Shown piece after piece: positions 1 to 8,772 of a stretch of 12,570 bases of DNA; the first letter of the stretch is position 1; each line of letters begins with the position of its first letter. The stretch lies in contig NWUY0303920172.1 in the NCBI GenBank assembly GCA_004151065.3, forward strand, positions 1 through 12,570, read 5' to 3'. The translations under genes were made by a program, and so were the position numbers. The notes under the pieces are model-generated. The model was not told the origin of the DNA and made no database searches. It saw only the letters and a list, made by a program, of their open reading frames with translations. The stretch comes from Larix sibirica. Taxonomy: Eukaryota > Streptophyta > Pinopsida > Pinales > Pinaceae.

Positions 1-80
1 TTGGTTTCTAAGTTTAATTTCTGGATGATGTGTTGATGTCGACAGGAACACATCATCCAGAAATTAAACTTAGAAACCAA
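1..80. repeat. 80-bp near-perfect palindrome at the window start
   Basis: Bases 1-34 are the exact reverse complement of bases 47-80. The 12-base centre (35-46) itself contains the palindrome TGTCGACA (37-44), so the whole 80 bp folds on the axis between 40 and 41 with only the pairs 35/46 and 36/45 mismatched. The left arm begins at window base 1, so the true extent is unknown. It could be the tip of a larger inverted duplication, a fold-back element, or a read or assembly artefact. No coding function is seen. Confidence 0.9.
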
Positions 81-801
81 CTTTAGTACCTTGGTATCTC
101 CTTGTCTTGGTGGCAGGTTTCCTCACTTTCAACAACTTATTCCTAATCACAACAAGACGATTGGCCCATTTCAACAATTAACAAGAAGGCCTAGCCACCA
201 ACAAAGCTCAACACTCTGATTGAAGCTTCGTTATTATCTTAACTTAAGTATATACTACGATGGAAACTTTTCTTATTATAGTGGTATATCTGTATGTTGA
301 GATTTTATTGTACATTGATATTCTCCTCTCCCTCACCCTTAACTTTGAGGTGTAAATCTTTAATTGATATAAATTATGATAGATTTTTTTTTTTAAATAC
401 ATACATAAAATTATATTGCAATAAGGAATGTGTATATTCACAATCAACTTTATGAGGACTTCAACTCCTACACCTATAAAATTGGGATTTATTATACATT
501 TTTTAAACTCTTTGATTCAATTTAAACAACTAATTACACCTAATTTAAGTATACATACTCATTTATATGAAGTAGAGAATCCTGTTTTTCCATTTTTCCT
601 TTTTATACCTTATCTTTTCTTAAATATGATTGAACTAATTCTTGTGTTCTTAACTCTTAACATGTTTATCATCATCAATTACTTTGCTATATATGTTGAA
701 ACAAAAATTAAATCTCAAGAATTTGATTCACATCTCCTCTTTCCCATTCCAAAGAGACTAATTAATTGGAGGGGAGTTGCCCCTATAGTATAGGGAGGAT
801 C
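81..801. other. AT-rich intergenic stretch, no recognised gene
   Basis: About 720 bases with no gene that I can support. Bases 81-230 are less AT-rich and have a short open frame on each strand, but neither resembles a family I know. From about 240 onward the sequence is strongly AT-rich. A 121-codon open frame (428-793, +) has a hydrophobic, low-complexity composition typical of random AT-rich DNA. The LINE begins to be recognisable near 802. No convincing target-site duplication was found at this edge. Confidence 0.6.
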
Positions 802-1639
802 TAGAATTCACACTGATAACATCCAGGCTTGGTCCTTGGATAGAAACATTGCGTCAGAGGGTGAATATGTTGGGGATGTTCCTGAAAACATCTCGCACTA
901 GGGTATGGAAATGGTCAATTCGGATCCCTCTACACTTATTGGTAAGCTCTATCGACTTGATCCCTCTTTTTCTTCTTCCTTATCTCAAGCAGATTTAGAA
1001 TTCTTGTCGGGATTGGAGGGGAAAGGGGATCGGATTGGGGATGGACTCATTGGTGTCCCTCCGACTTTCTACCTGGGTATTAAGGGGAATACTACGCAAC
1101 AGGCTATTCATAATCCACACATATCTCCTTTTATGGCCCCTCCTCCATGTGATCAGTGTGAGAATCTTGAGAACCTCAGGTTGGATAGTGCATTTTTCCC
1201 TATTGATGGAAATTCCTCTCAGACTTTTCATGCTTCGGCCATTGGTATCCCCTCCATACCCCCACACCAATCTAGTCACTTTATATCTCCTTTTGGAAAT
1301 TCTTTGGAAGACCCTGGCGATGGGTGCTACTTACCGGAATCTGATACCTCATCTAGGGTTGAGATTGTTCAGGGGGTTTCTTCGTCTGTCTTGGTGGATC
1401 CTACTTATGTGGACATTGTAAAAAAGAAAATTCCCCTCACAATCTACGTTGACAATATTCCATCTAAGGGGGGAATACAGGTATGTTCCCAAAACATTCT
1501 TGGTGATGGTCCTCCAGATATTTTGATGACTAAAGGTGTCACAAAGGGAGGAATTTCCCAATTCTCTCCTATTAAAACTAGTAGTGCCAGGAAGGGAAAA
1601 CTGTTAGCTATTGATGGTCCTCCTTCGGGTATATCATAG
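802..1639 (+). pseudogene. LINE ORF1 (gag-like) C-terminal remnant
   Basis: A 244-codon open frame runs from the ATG at 905 to the stop at 1639. The same frame reads upstream to about 802 through a TAG at 899-901, so the ATG is unlikely to be the original start. The protein is rich in Ser, Pro and Gly with no globular motif, resembling the low-complexity linker that follows the nucleic-acid-binding part of plant LINE ORF1. Neither the RRM-like DUF4283 domain nor a CCHC knuckle is seen. It ends directly before the endonuclease frame, which supports its place in the LINE. The function (RNA binding or chaperoning) is inferred from position only. Confidence 0.6.
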
Positions 1640-2404
1640 GATTCTGACCTTGCAAACTATTCGCTTGATACTAAACGGGATCTTAGATATTAGAGGGATT
1701 GGGGGCGCTCAGAAAAAATTGGCCCTTAAAGGTTTACTGGATTTGTGGAAACCGGACAATATTTTTTTACAGGAAACAATGGTTCCAACTGAAAGGGCTA
1801 GGGTTTTTTTTCACAATATTAGGAAATACTGGGTTATTTGTTCCACGGATGCGATGGGTCAATCAGGTGGTCTTTTGTCAACCTGGGACCCTAAAATTTT
1901 CCAATTATCTGCTTTTTGCACCCATCTTGGAATTTTATTGGAGGGACATATATTGGGCTTCTCGGGTGTAGTCAACTTATTGAATATATATGGCCCTTAC
2001 TCAGAAAGGAGGACTTTTTGGGACCTGGCAAAATCTTCTGGACTTTTAAGCCTTGAAAATATTATACTAGTTGGTGACTTCAATTTAACTCTTTCCTCTT
2101 TTGAAATTTGGGGGAAAAACGCCAGATGGGATAATCAGTGTTCATATTTTCTTGCTTTTTTTGTTGATATGGGTATAAATGACATCGAGCTTATTCCTCT
2201 AGGTAATACTTAGTGTAATGGCCGTAAGGGTGACTGGCAGGTTTCTAAAAGGCTGGACCGGTTTATGATAGATGACCAGCTGTTACATAATTTGAATAAA
2301 TACAGAACTTCGGTGGATTTTTCTTCGATATCGGACCACTTTCCTATACTTCTGGAGATGGACTTTGGAGGTTCAAGGAACCCTTTTCCTTTTAAATTTA
2401 TCAC
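1640..2404 (+). pseudogene. LINE ORF2 endonuclease domain (APE/EEP type)
   Basis: This is the domain that nicks target DNA for target-primed reverse transcription. Visible in order are an ILDIRGIG motif (family WNxRGxG; the catalytic Asn appears changed to Asp), IFLQET with the catalytic Glu (about 1767-1784), GGLLSTWD, NIYGPY, LVGDFN with catalytic Asp and Asn intact (about 2067-2084), RLDRFMI, and SDHFPI (Ser-Asp-His at 2331-2339). A TAG at 2211-2213 interrupts the frame where plant LINEs usually have Trp, consistent with a TGG to TAG change. The frame is otherwise continuous to about 2404, where a frameshift moves the following linker into another frame. Confidence 0.9.
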
Positions 2405-4438
2405 TCCTTACTCAAGATCGAGGAATTCAGGGATTTTGTTCGTTCTGAAAGGAACAGTTTCCAGGTGGACGGGGCTTCTGCTCCGACTCAAAAAATTGTT
2501 CAAAAACTTCGCTTACTCAAACGTGTTGTAATTCATTGGGAAAAAGCTCGTAAGCGATCGGAGAAAAAAGATCTTTCTAGCATTGAGAATCAGATTGAAA
2601 CTATACATAATGCAAATCTAGGGAGGCCACTATCAGATGAGGTTCGATTATCTTTAATGGAACTGGAAAGTATGAAACTTCAGATTTTAAAAAGAGAGGA
2701 AGAAACTTGGCGCCTAAAGAGCGGGGCCTTATGGATCTCGTTGGGGGATAATAATAATAATTTTTTCCAGCGGTTTGTTGATAGTAGAAGGATAGGTAAC
2801 ACTATTTGGTCTTGAAGAGCCAGGAAGGTGTCCTGATCACGAAGCTGAAGGGTTTACAACAAGAAGCGGTTGAACACTTTAAAGAATATTATCAGGTGCC
2901 AGGGACAAATACAGTGAGGGAACAAATCAAGGTTATAAAAGAATACCCAATTTCTTTAATGAGAAGGAAGGTAATGCCATTTTTCTCCCTATTAAATTGG
3001 ATGAGATACATTATGTACTCTGTGGTTTTGCTAAGGACAAAAGTCCCGGTCCAGATGGTTGGACCGCAGAACTTTTTATGGAATTATATGATATAATGGG
3101 TCACAACATTCTGGACATGGTGGAAGAAACCAGGTTGAAAGGGGAGGTTTCAAGGGCCTTAAATTCTACATTCCTTGCTTTAATCCCAAAGGTTTAAAAT
3201 CCTACGTCCCTTGAGGATTTAGACCTATATCCCGGTGTAACCTCATCTACAAAATTATCTCAAAGATCATCGCCAATAGGATAAAGCCGATACTTTATAG
3301 GTGTCTCTCCTTGGAACAATTCGGATTTCTGGATAATCAACAAATACTTGATGCGGTGGGGGTGGCTCAAGAGGCCTTTCATAGCTTAAAATACAGGAAC
3401 ATTCAGGATTTAGTCCTTCAATTGGACCTTACCAGGGCCTACGATAAGGTAGACTGGTCTTTCCTCATATTGGCACTTCTCCAAATTGGTATACCTTGGT
3501 GTTCCATCAAGTGGATAATGGCCTGCATATCGTCAGTGAATTACTCTATTCTTATAAATGGTTGTCCCACTCACTTCATCTCCAGTTTTAGGGGACTTCG
3601 GCAGGGATGTCCCCTTTCACCATTACTATTTTTAATAGTGATCGAAGGCCTCAGCAGGATGATTCACAAAGATATGGACGACTCTCTTTATCCGTGGTCC
3701 AAGTATCTCCAAAAACATCTGTCACTCATCATTTTTTGTAGACAACGTGATGTTGTTTGGGATTGCTAATATGCAGGAATGGAACCATTTCAACGATCTT
3801 CTTCAACTTTTTTGTCTCTCTTCTAGTATGATTATTAATGAAAGGAAATCGAAAATTCTTAAGCATAATTTGGAGGAAAACCAGCTTTTGGAGCTTTCCA
3901 ATCTTCTCCCCTATAGGGTTGGTGACTTGAATGACGACACAAAATACCTTGGTTTTTTCTTAAAACCAAACGGCTACAAGGTTGCGGATTGGAATTGGCT
4001 CTTGCAGATATTTGATCAGAGGATTCATCACTGGCAATGGAGATGGTTATCAAGTGGAGGTCGGCTCACATTAGTTAAATCGGTACTGCAAAACCTGGGG
4101 GTTTATTGGTTTTCCTTGTGTAGAATACCAAAATCCATACTGTCTAGCATTAGAAGGAAGATTCACCATTTCATTTGGTCTGGGAATGATTTCCATAAAT
4201 ACCATTTAGTAGATTGGGCCAAGCTGGATAGGCCATATGATTTGGGAGGTTGGTCGATAAAAAATATCTATTCCTTTGCTTCCGCTTTATTGGCAAAAAG
4301 TCTGTGGAGAGCCTTATCCGTGAATAGTTTGTGGGGCACAATACTTAAAAAGAAAAATATTTTGGGAGATTTTCGACAATTAAGTGGATTCGCTCAAAGG
4401 AAAAAAAGACAAAGGGAGTCTCAAATATTTGGGTTGGA
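2405..4438 (+). pseudogene. LINE ORF2 linker and reverse transcriptase domain
   Basis: RNA-dependent DNA polymerase of the non-LTR retrotransposon. The linker keeps the conserved W-x-LKSGALWISLGD and FFQR blocks (about 2707-2781), then KSPGPDGW (about 3039-3062), FLALIPKV, FRPISRCNLIYK, motif A LDLTRAYDKV (catalytic Asp at 3425-3427), and GLRQGCPLSP (3596-3625). Motif C reads FVDN (3735-3746) instead of the usual FADD, so the second catalytic Asp is lost. Post-RT thumb motifs follow (KYLGF, GGRLTLVKSVL, IHHFIWSG, GGWSIKN). Frameshifts lie near 2405, 2810, 2940, 3220 and 3700-3735, and there is a TAA at 3195-3197. Family membership is certain; activity is excluded. Confidence 0.93.
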
Positions 4439-5251
4439 TTGCTATCCTCTTTCTCAATCATGGAATACTGGCTGGCGTGGTCTCCTAAGAACGACAAGAA
4501 TATATTGGTAGGTGAAGAACCAATAGTGGCTGGACCTTATTCATTCATATTATCTACCAGTTTGGTCTCCCACCTAAGGAACCGTGGCTACTACTATCTA
4601 AATCACATCCTTCTTAATAACAACCCTGATCAAACTTTCCACAGATGGTTGAGTGCCTCTCAATTGGGCCTTCACGGTGATATGGCTGAAGAATGGCAGA
4701 GATATACGATTGACCTGCTTCGTGCTAATATCAAGATTATGGAAAAAGATGATATACTAATCTGGTCCTGGAATACTCGGGATGGTACTATAATGGCAAA
4801 ACTGGAATATGAGGCAATCATGTCCAACACTCCGTCAGAGAAGAAGTGGTGGTACTGTCGATGCTGGCAATGGTGAATCCTGCTAAAAGTGAATATTTTT
4901 GTGTGGTTATTGTTGGAAGAAAAGATATTGATCTGGGAAAACTTGCAAAAACGTGGCATATCCGGTCCTAACATTTGCTCTATGTGCAGTCAAGCTGCAT
5001 TATCCATTGTCCATCTATTTGTTACCTGCACCTTTTTTGCTAAATTTTGGTCTTTCATTGGGACTCTTTCCCAAACACTCAGGCTTGGTCGGAGAACTCG
5101 ATTCAAGATTCTTTTAAAAAATGGTTCTTTGTTAACAACAATTCAGGTGAATTTGCTTGTTTTGCTGCCTAGGAGATCTAGAAGTCCCAGAACCGTCAAA
5201 TATTTGACAATATTAATTCAGAGCCTAGTTGAATTGCTAGTTCCGTATTAA
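4439..5251 (+). pseudogene. LINE ORF2 connection region with zf-RVT zinc motif
   Basis: The segment after the reverse transcriptase reads like the plant LINE connection (DDILIWSWNTRDG, about 4747-4785), then shifts frame near 4870. From 4889 the family pattern is clear: VWLLLEEKILIWENLQ followed by C-x2-C (about 4976-4987), then HLF and a further Cys (about 5012-5029), matching zf-RVT, the zinc-binding region found between reverse transcriptase and RNase H in plant LINEs. The role of zf-RVT is presumed to be nucleic acid binding. The frame ends at 5251 with poorly conserved sequence before the RNase H domain. Confidence 0.82.
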
Positions 5252-5349
5252 CACTTTTCCAGGAATATGCTGGATCTCAAATGGTGAAATCAATATCTAC
5301 AGATCGGGCGGGTTAATGGCCGCCACAACTACTAAGGTATGGGAATAGA

Positions 5350-5806
5350 GCCTGATTTGATGGTGCAGCGCAGATTTCCTCAGGAAGGTGCAGAGCTGGG
5401 GCCTTTTTAGAACTGGATGATGGTGAACTTATCAAACTTTGGATGTCCTGTGGCCTGGGAACAAATACAAAGGGGGAATTGTTGGCACTTTGGATCGTTA
5501 TTTTTTGCAACTCGGGCCAACCTCGTCTTGGAACAGGTTGTTGGGGATGCTTTGAACATTGTAAACTGGGTTGATGGCGTTGGTTCCATCAATGCACTGG
5601 CTCTTTCCTCTTGGATGGAAGAGATCAAGCTTCTCTAGTTAAAGTTCCCACAGACTTCTTTCATTCACATTTTCAGAGAACACAATACAGTTGCGGATGA
5701 ACTCTCTCGTCGAGGACTAGATGCTCAGGACAGTCGTATATATTATGAGATTCGGTGGGGTCATGATCTCCCTTCGATCAGTTTCTGGGATATTTTCTCT
5801 ACTTAG
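5350..5806 (+). pseudogene. LINE ORF2 RNase H domain
   Basis: The C-terminal RNase H removes the RNA strand of the RNA:DNA hybrid and is characteristic of plant L1 elements. The motif FDGAAQ carries the first catalytic Asp (5359-5361). GTNTKGELLALW supplies the catalytic Glu (5476-5478). After a frameshift in the T-run near 5498-5505, VVGDALNIVNWV holds the second Asp (5546-5548), and HIFREHNTVADEL the final Asp (5696-5698). All four acidic residues remain, but they are spread over two frames and separated by an in-frame TAG at 5636-5638. The frame ends at a natural-looking TAG at 5804-5806. Confidence 0.9.
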
Positions 5807-6137
5807 CTTCCCCTTTTTTGTTTTTTGGTGAGATACTATTTTTTTGCCTGGCGTCTCGTGATGCTGCGGATATATTTTTGTTTCCTCTGGATTCTTGTTT
5901 ATGTATGTTTCTTGGTAGATCAGTTACTATGTTCCTGAGACTGTAGGTTTTTAGGATTGTATTTCTTGAGACTGGAATGTCCTTTTAGTCGTTTTCTTTG
6001 GATATACTACTGAGGTTGGAATGGATTTTCGGTTTATGGTGCATAAGGAGGCTTTGTAACTCTTTGTGAAAAAAGGAGGCTTTGTAACTTACATATACTT
6101 TCAATTTAAGTATAGCATTTTAACTTTGTGAAAAAAA
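5807..6137 (+). other. LINE 3' UTR and tail
   Basis: After the ORF2 stop there is GT-rich non-coding sequence of the sort seen at the 3' end of plant LINEs. It ends with AAGGAGGCTTTGTAACT at 6045-6061, an A-run at 6069-6074, and the same 17 bases again at 6073-6089 (period 28 bp). A third related piece, CTTTGTG plus seven A, lies at 6124-6137. The true end is therefore either the A-run at 6069-6074, or 6089, or 6137. No clear target-site duplication could be paired with the 5' side. Confidence 0.65.
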
Positions 6138-6138
6138 T

Positions 6139-6229
6139 AGTTTACAAGTTATGTTATGTATTTATTTAGTGTGTTATGGCCTCTCTCTTCATTTCAAAGT
6201 TTACAAGTATGTTATGTATTTATTTAGTG
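6139..6229. repeat. 32/33-bp direct repeat with a 26-bp spacer
   Basis: AGTTTACAAGTTATGTTATG plus the next 13 bases (6139-6171) recurs at 6198-6229 with a single T deleted. The spacer is 6172-6197. It immediately follows the last A-run of the LINE tail. It may be a local duplication, or the scar of an insertion that left a duplicated target. No gene is seen here. Confidence 0.85.
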
Positions 6230-6301
6230 GTAGGATCATATATAGAATACTTTCTTGTAATTTATGTATGAAATGTTTTTATAAGTAGTTTTTAAGACAA
6301 C

Positions 6302-6465
6302 CTCAACGGGGAGCCCAGTTAGTCGAAGCCCCCCGCCAAGTCGTTGGCCCTCTGTTATGAGGCGTGGGTTCAATCCTCTAGGTCCGTTTGAGGTCAGGCT
6401 CTCCAGCATAGAGTCGATATGCGTGCGACCCCTCTCACTTGGACTATCTATACGAATAAAAAAAA
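6302..6465 (+). mobile_element. tRNA-derived SINE
   Basis: This island is clearly more GC-rich than its surroundings. GAGCCCAGTTAG at 6311-6322 fits an RNA polymerase III A box (RGCnnAGTtnG), and GGTTCAATCC at 6367-6376 fits a B box (GGTTCRAnTCC). A tRNA-unrelated body follows, and then an A-rich tail (6455-6465). TTAAGACAAC (6292-6301) before it and TTAAGAAAC (6466-6474) after it are a possible imperfect target-site duplication. It is not a functional tRNA: the A-to-B spacing is long and no cloverleaf can be drawn. The family name is not recognised. Confidence 0.75.
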
Positions 6466-6474
6466 TTAAGAAAC

Positions 6475-6891
6475 TTTAAAACTCATTTGTCCAAAACAAT
6501 CTTTATAGAACTGGTGAAGGTTGATAGTTACTGGAAATTTTTGATATACTTTTTAAAGAACAGCCAGGTTATAAGTGACTGTAAGGAACAATGATGTACT
6601 TTTTGATTCAACTTGAATAGCAAAAGTATGTTTTTTTTCTTGTTGAAAAAAGATTTGGTAAATGACTTGGTCATGAGTAAGGCTATGGATAATTTGAAAT
6701 AAGGCTAAGGCTATTTAATGGATAATTTCAAATCGACTTACTACATGTTAATTTGAAACAAGCCTATGTGGTAGCATAGTCCCTGCCAAAGTTAGATTGA
6801 ATAGTGAAAGTAAAATTGAACAGTAGGAAATAGAAAGTTACATTGAACTGTTGTAAAGATATACAATGTAGTAAAGTCGTGTCCTGTAACT
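6475..6891. other. AT-rich intergenic stretch
   Basis: No coding sequence or RNA gene is seen. A diverged duplication of a GGATAATTTgAAAT-type block is visible (around 6686-6701 and 6719-6734), and loosely related AATTTGAAAC appears near 6751. The sequence leads into the tandem repeats that start at 6892. Confidence 0.5.
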
Positions 6892-7087
6892 ATTTACAAG
6901 GCAATGGAGTATGATAGCCATTTACAAGACAGTGAAGTATAATAACTATTTACAGGACAAGTGCATATGAAAACCATATGTACTTAGAAATTTACAAGAC
7001 AACGGAGTATGATAGCCATTTACAAGACAATGGAGTATAAGATTTATTTACAGGACAAGTGCATATGAAAACCATATGTACTTAGAA
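6892..7087. repeat. 98-bp tandem repeat, two copies, with internal 28-bp subunits
   Basis: Copy 1 is 6892-6989 and copy 2 is 6990-7087. Each 98-bp unit divides into 28 + 28 + 42 bases: every subunit starts with ATTTACARGRC (starts at 6892, 6920, 6948 and at 6990, 7018, 7046), so this is a small higher-order array. Each third subunit carries a short hairpin, GTGCATATG-aaaac-CATATGTAC (6961-6983 and 7059-7081), with one mismatched pair in nine. No open frame runs through it. Confidence 0.92.
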
Positions 7088-7174
7088 GGTAGCACAGTTG
7101 CAATGCCCCAAAAAATCTGCAAAATATGTACTTGGAAGGTAGAACAATTGCAATGGCTCGAAACATCTGCAAAA
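7075..7174. repeat. 50-bp tandem duplication
   Basis: The unit TATGTACTTAGAAGGTAGCA plus 30 further bases (7075-7124) is repeated at 7125-7174 with several substitutions. Its first 13 bases overlap the end of the second 98-bp unit, so this duplication was built from the edge of the larger array. Confidence 0.88.
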
Positions 7175-7202
7175 TAGGAGTTAAGAGTTAGTTATTATAT
7201 AA

Positions 7203-7291
7203 GAAATAACATAATTCAAATATCATTTTATAGGAAATAACATAATTCAAATATCATTTTATAGGAAATAACATAATTCAAATATTCATTT
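7203..7291. repeat. 31-bp tandem repeat, 2.9 copies
   Basis: The unit GAAATAACATAATTCAAATA plus TCATTTTATAG occupies 7203-7233 and, identically, 7234-7264. A third copy at 7265-7291 diverges near its end. Identity between the first two units implies a recent expansion. The array lies just beyond the 3' end of the RPA-like gene on the minus strand, so it may be a subterminal repeat of the rolling-circle element. Confidence 0.92.
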
Positions 7292-8585
7292 ACCATTTTT
7301 TAGTCCGAATGTAGGACTATCTTGTCTTGGTTTAGTGTAAAGCGACTATAGACTTGAAAATTGTGTAGAATGTATATTGTTTTTGGTTGATTTTGGGTAT
7401 ACGTTTCATATGACATTTTTGTTAGCTCCGGGAGTAGATTTTGTAGTATATTGTCTATGAGTATTCACTGTATTCTAGTGTTATTTGTTGTTTTAATAGT
7501 GTCGTTCAAGGAGTGTGCATAGATAAAGGGACATTGTTTATTGCATTTGATACAATTGATCAATGAGTCCTCTATTAATGTAGATTCTGCTGAAGGGGAA
7601 TTGCAATGTGCACATATAGGTTCAAATGGTGTTGAATAGACATTTGTGGCTATCAATGTGCCTTCAACCTGTTGAAATGATGCAGTTGTCAATAGTTAGT
7701 ACAATGTATTTATTTTCATAAACAAAAGCAAAAGTGAAATGGGGAGAAGTATATTGTCACTTATAATATTTGTTGACGAAACTATTTTTTGCAAATCCTC
7801 TGCTGCTTCTGTTTTGAGATCTGTCATAAATCTCAATTGTGTTTTCCAAAATGTTTTATCCTATGTTTTTTTGTTATATTCTTGAACAAAATTGCGGGGG
7901 ATTCTCCTCTTTGTAATCATTGTTGCATTAAAATGAAAAAAGTTTCAAATGTCTCAAATAGTTGAAGCTGTCATGCAAAAGCATTTGGAGTGTTATTGTT
8001 ACCACTTTACAAAGTAAATGCATTTAGTAGTAACTTTTATAAATATATTGACAATTATAAATACAATCTTACTGTTCCTTTGTCATCTTCTGTGTTGCCA
8101 TCTTTGATTTGTAAACTATGTTGCATTCCCATTTTTCTCGCGGCTTTTATAATGGCTCCAATTCTTCCAAACAGGTAGAAATCTGTGTTCTCTAATAGTT
8201 GTTTGATTGTTGTATCTGGTATGAAGCTGTACTCAATTCATATTGGAGAAATTGTTTCTATGATAGTTGAGTCATCTATGGATATTATACGATCATACAT
8301 GGTCTTTGGCAATGTTTTGAAGTTTGTAATCGAAATGCCATTGCCTAACACAACCTTTTATTCATGGCATTGGACAAGCAGCGTAGGGACACTCATGGTA
8401 ACTGTCATCATTCATTTTTCATCAGTTAGACCAACACGCATGACTTTTCGTGACTTGTGCTCTTTAGCTAAATATGTATTGTATACAACCATAATGTCAC
8501 CAATGAAGATTTGTCCTATTCTATGGCTGCTTAGCTCTTCAATTGATACTATGATTGGTAATATATCCATGTGCATCAGGTTTGG

Positions 8586-8633
8586 TCATATGTTGATAAT
8601 CTATTGTTGTCATATGTTGATAATCTATTGTTG
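8586..8633. repeat. 24-bp tandem duplication inside the RPA-like exon
   Basis: TCATATGTTGATAATCTATT plus GTTG (8586-8609) is repeated exactly at 8610-8633. On the minus strand this is an exact eight-codon duplication (TTIDYQHM twice), so it preserves the frame. Identity of the copies suggests it arose late, perhaps after the gene had decayed. Confidence 0.95.
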
Positions 8634-8756
8634 TACATAAGCAGTTATAATAAGAGAAAGGAACATAGGCATGCCTTCTTATCTGTTGTTTTTTTGTCAA
8701 CTCTGGTGTGTCAATTGTGCTTTCTGTCATTTCCTTTGACCTGAAAACAATTGTTG

Positions 8757-8772
8757 CACACACACACACACA
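8757..8772. repeat. CA/GT microsatellite in a predicted intron
   Basis: Eight CA units on the plus strand (GT on the coding minus strand) lie inside the predicted 96-nt intron 8836-8741 of the RPA-like gene, just upstream of its TTTTCAG acceptor. Confidence 0.9.

Larger units (their letters stand above)
802..6090 (+). mobile_element. L1-type plant LINE retrotransposon, 5'-truncated and degenerate
   Basis: The plus strand carries, in order, an ORF1 remnant, an APE-type endonuclease, a reverse transcriptase, a zf-RVT zinc region, an RNase H domain, and a 3' UTR ending in short A-runs. This order, with a terminal RNase H, is the plant L1 clade layout. The amino-terminal DUF4283 and zinc-knuckle part of ORF1 is not visible upstream, and the sequence before about 800 is unrelated AT-rich DNA, so the copy is probably 5'-truncated, as is common for target-primed insertions. 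Several frameshifts and at least four in-frame stops (899-901, 2211-2213, 3195-3197, 5636-5638) make it non-functional. The exact ends are estimates, because no clear target-site duplication was found. Confidence 0.93.

Noticed and set aside
1-80. MicroRNA precursor
   Set aside because: The arms are too perfectly complementary and the loop too small for a typical plant precursor, and nothing supports transcription.
428-793. 121-codon plus-strand open frame before the LINE
   Set aside because: It has hydrophobic, low-complexity composition expected from AT-rich DNA, no recognisable motif and no supporting context.
995-1561. Open frames on both strands overlapping the ORF1 remnant
   Set aside because: They are shadows in other frames; only the 905-1639 frame leads into the endonuclease of the LINE.
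542-6114. AATTTAAGTATA at 542-553 and 6103-6114 as the LINE target-site duplication
   Set aside because: The 12-base match is in AT-rich DNA, it would put about 250 bp of unrelated AT-rich sequence inside the element, and no A-tail directly precedes the 3' copy.
6302-6465. Functional tRNA gene
   Set aside because: The A to B box distance and lack of a foldable acceptor stem exclude it; the long body and A-rich tail fit a SINE.
6892-7087. CRISPR-like array
   Set aside because: Repeats are imperfect and directly abutting with no unique spacers, and the genome is eukaryotic; this is a tandem repeat.
8185-8640. 151-codon plus-strand open frame
   Set aside because: It is antisense to the OB-fold-like exon of the RPA-like gene, and the minus strand carries the recognisable protein signal.
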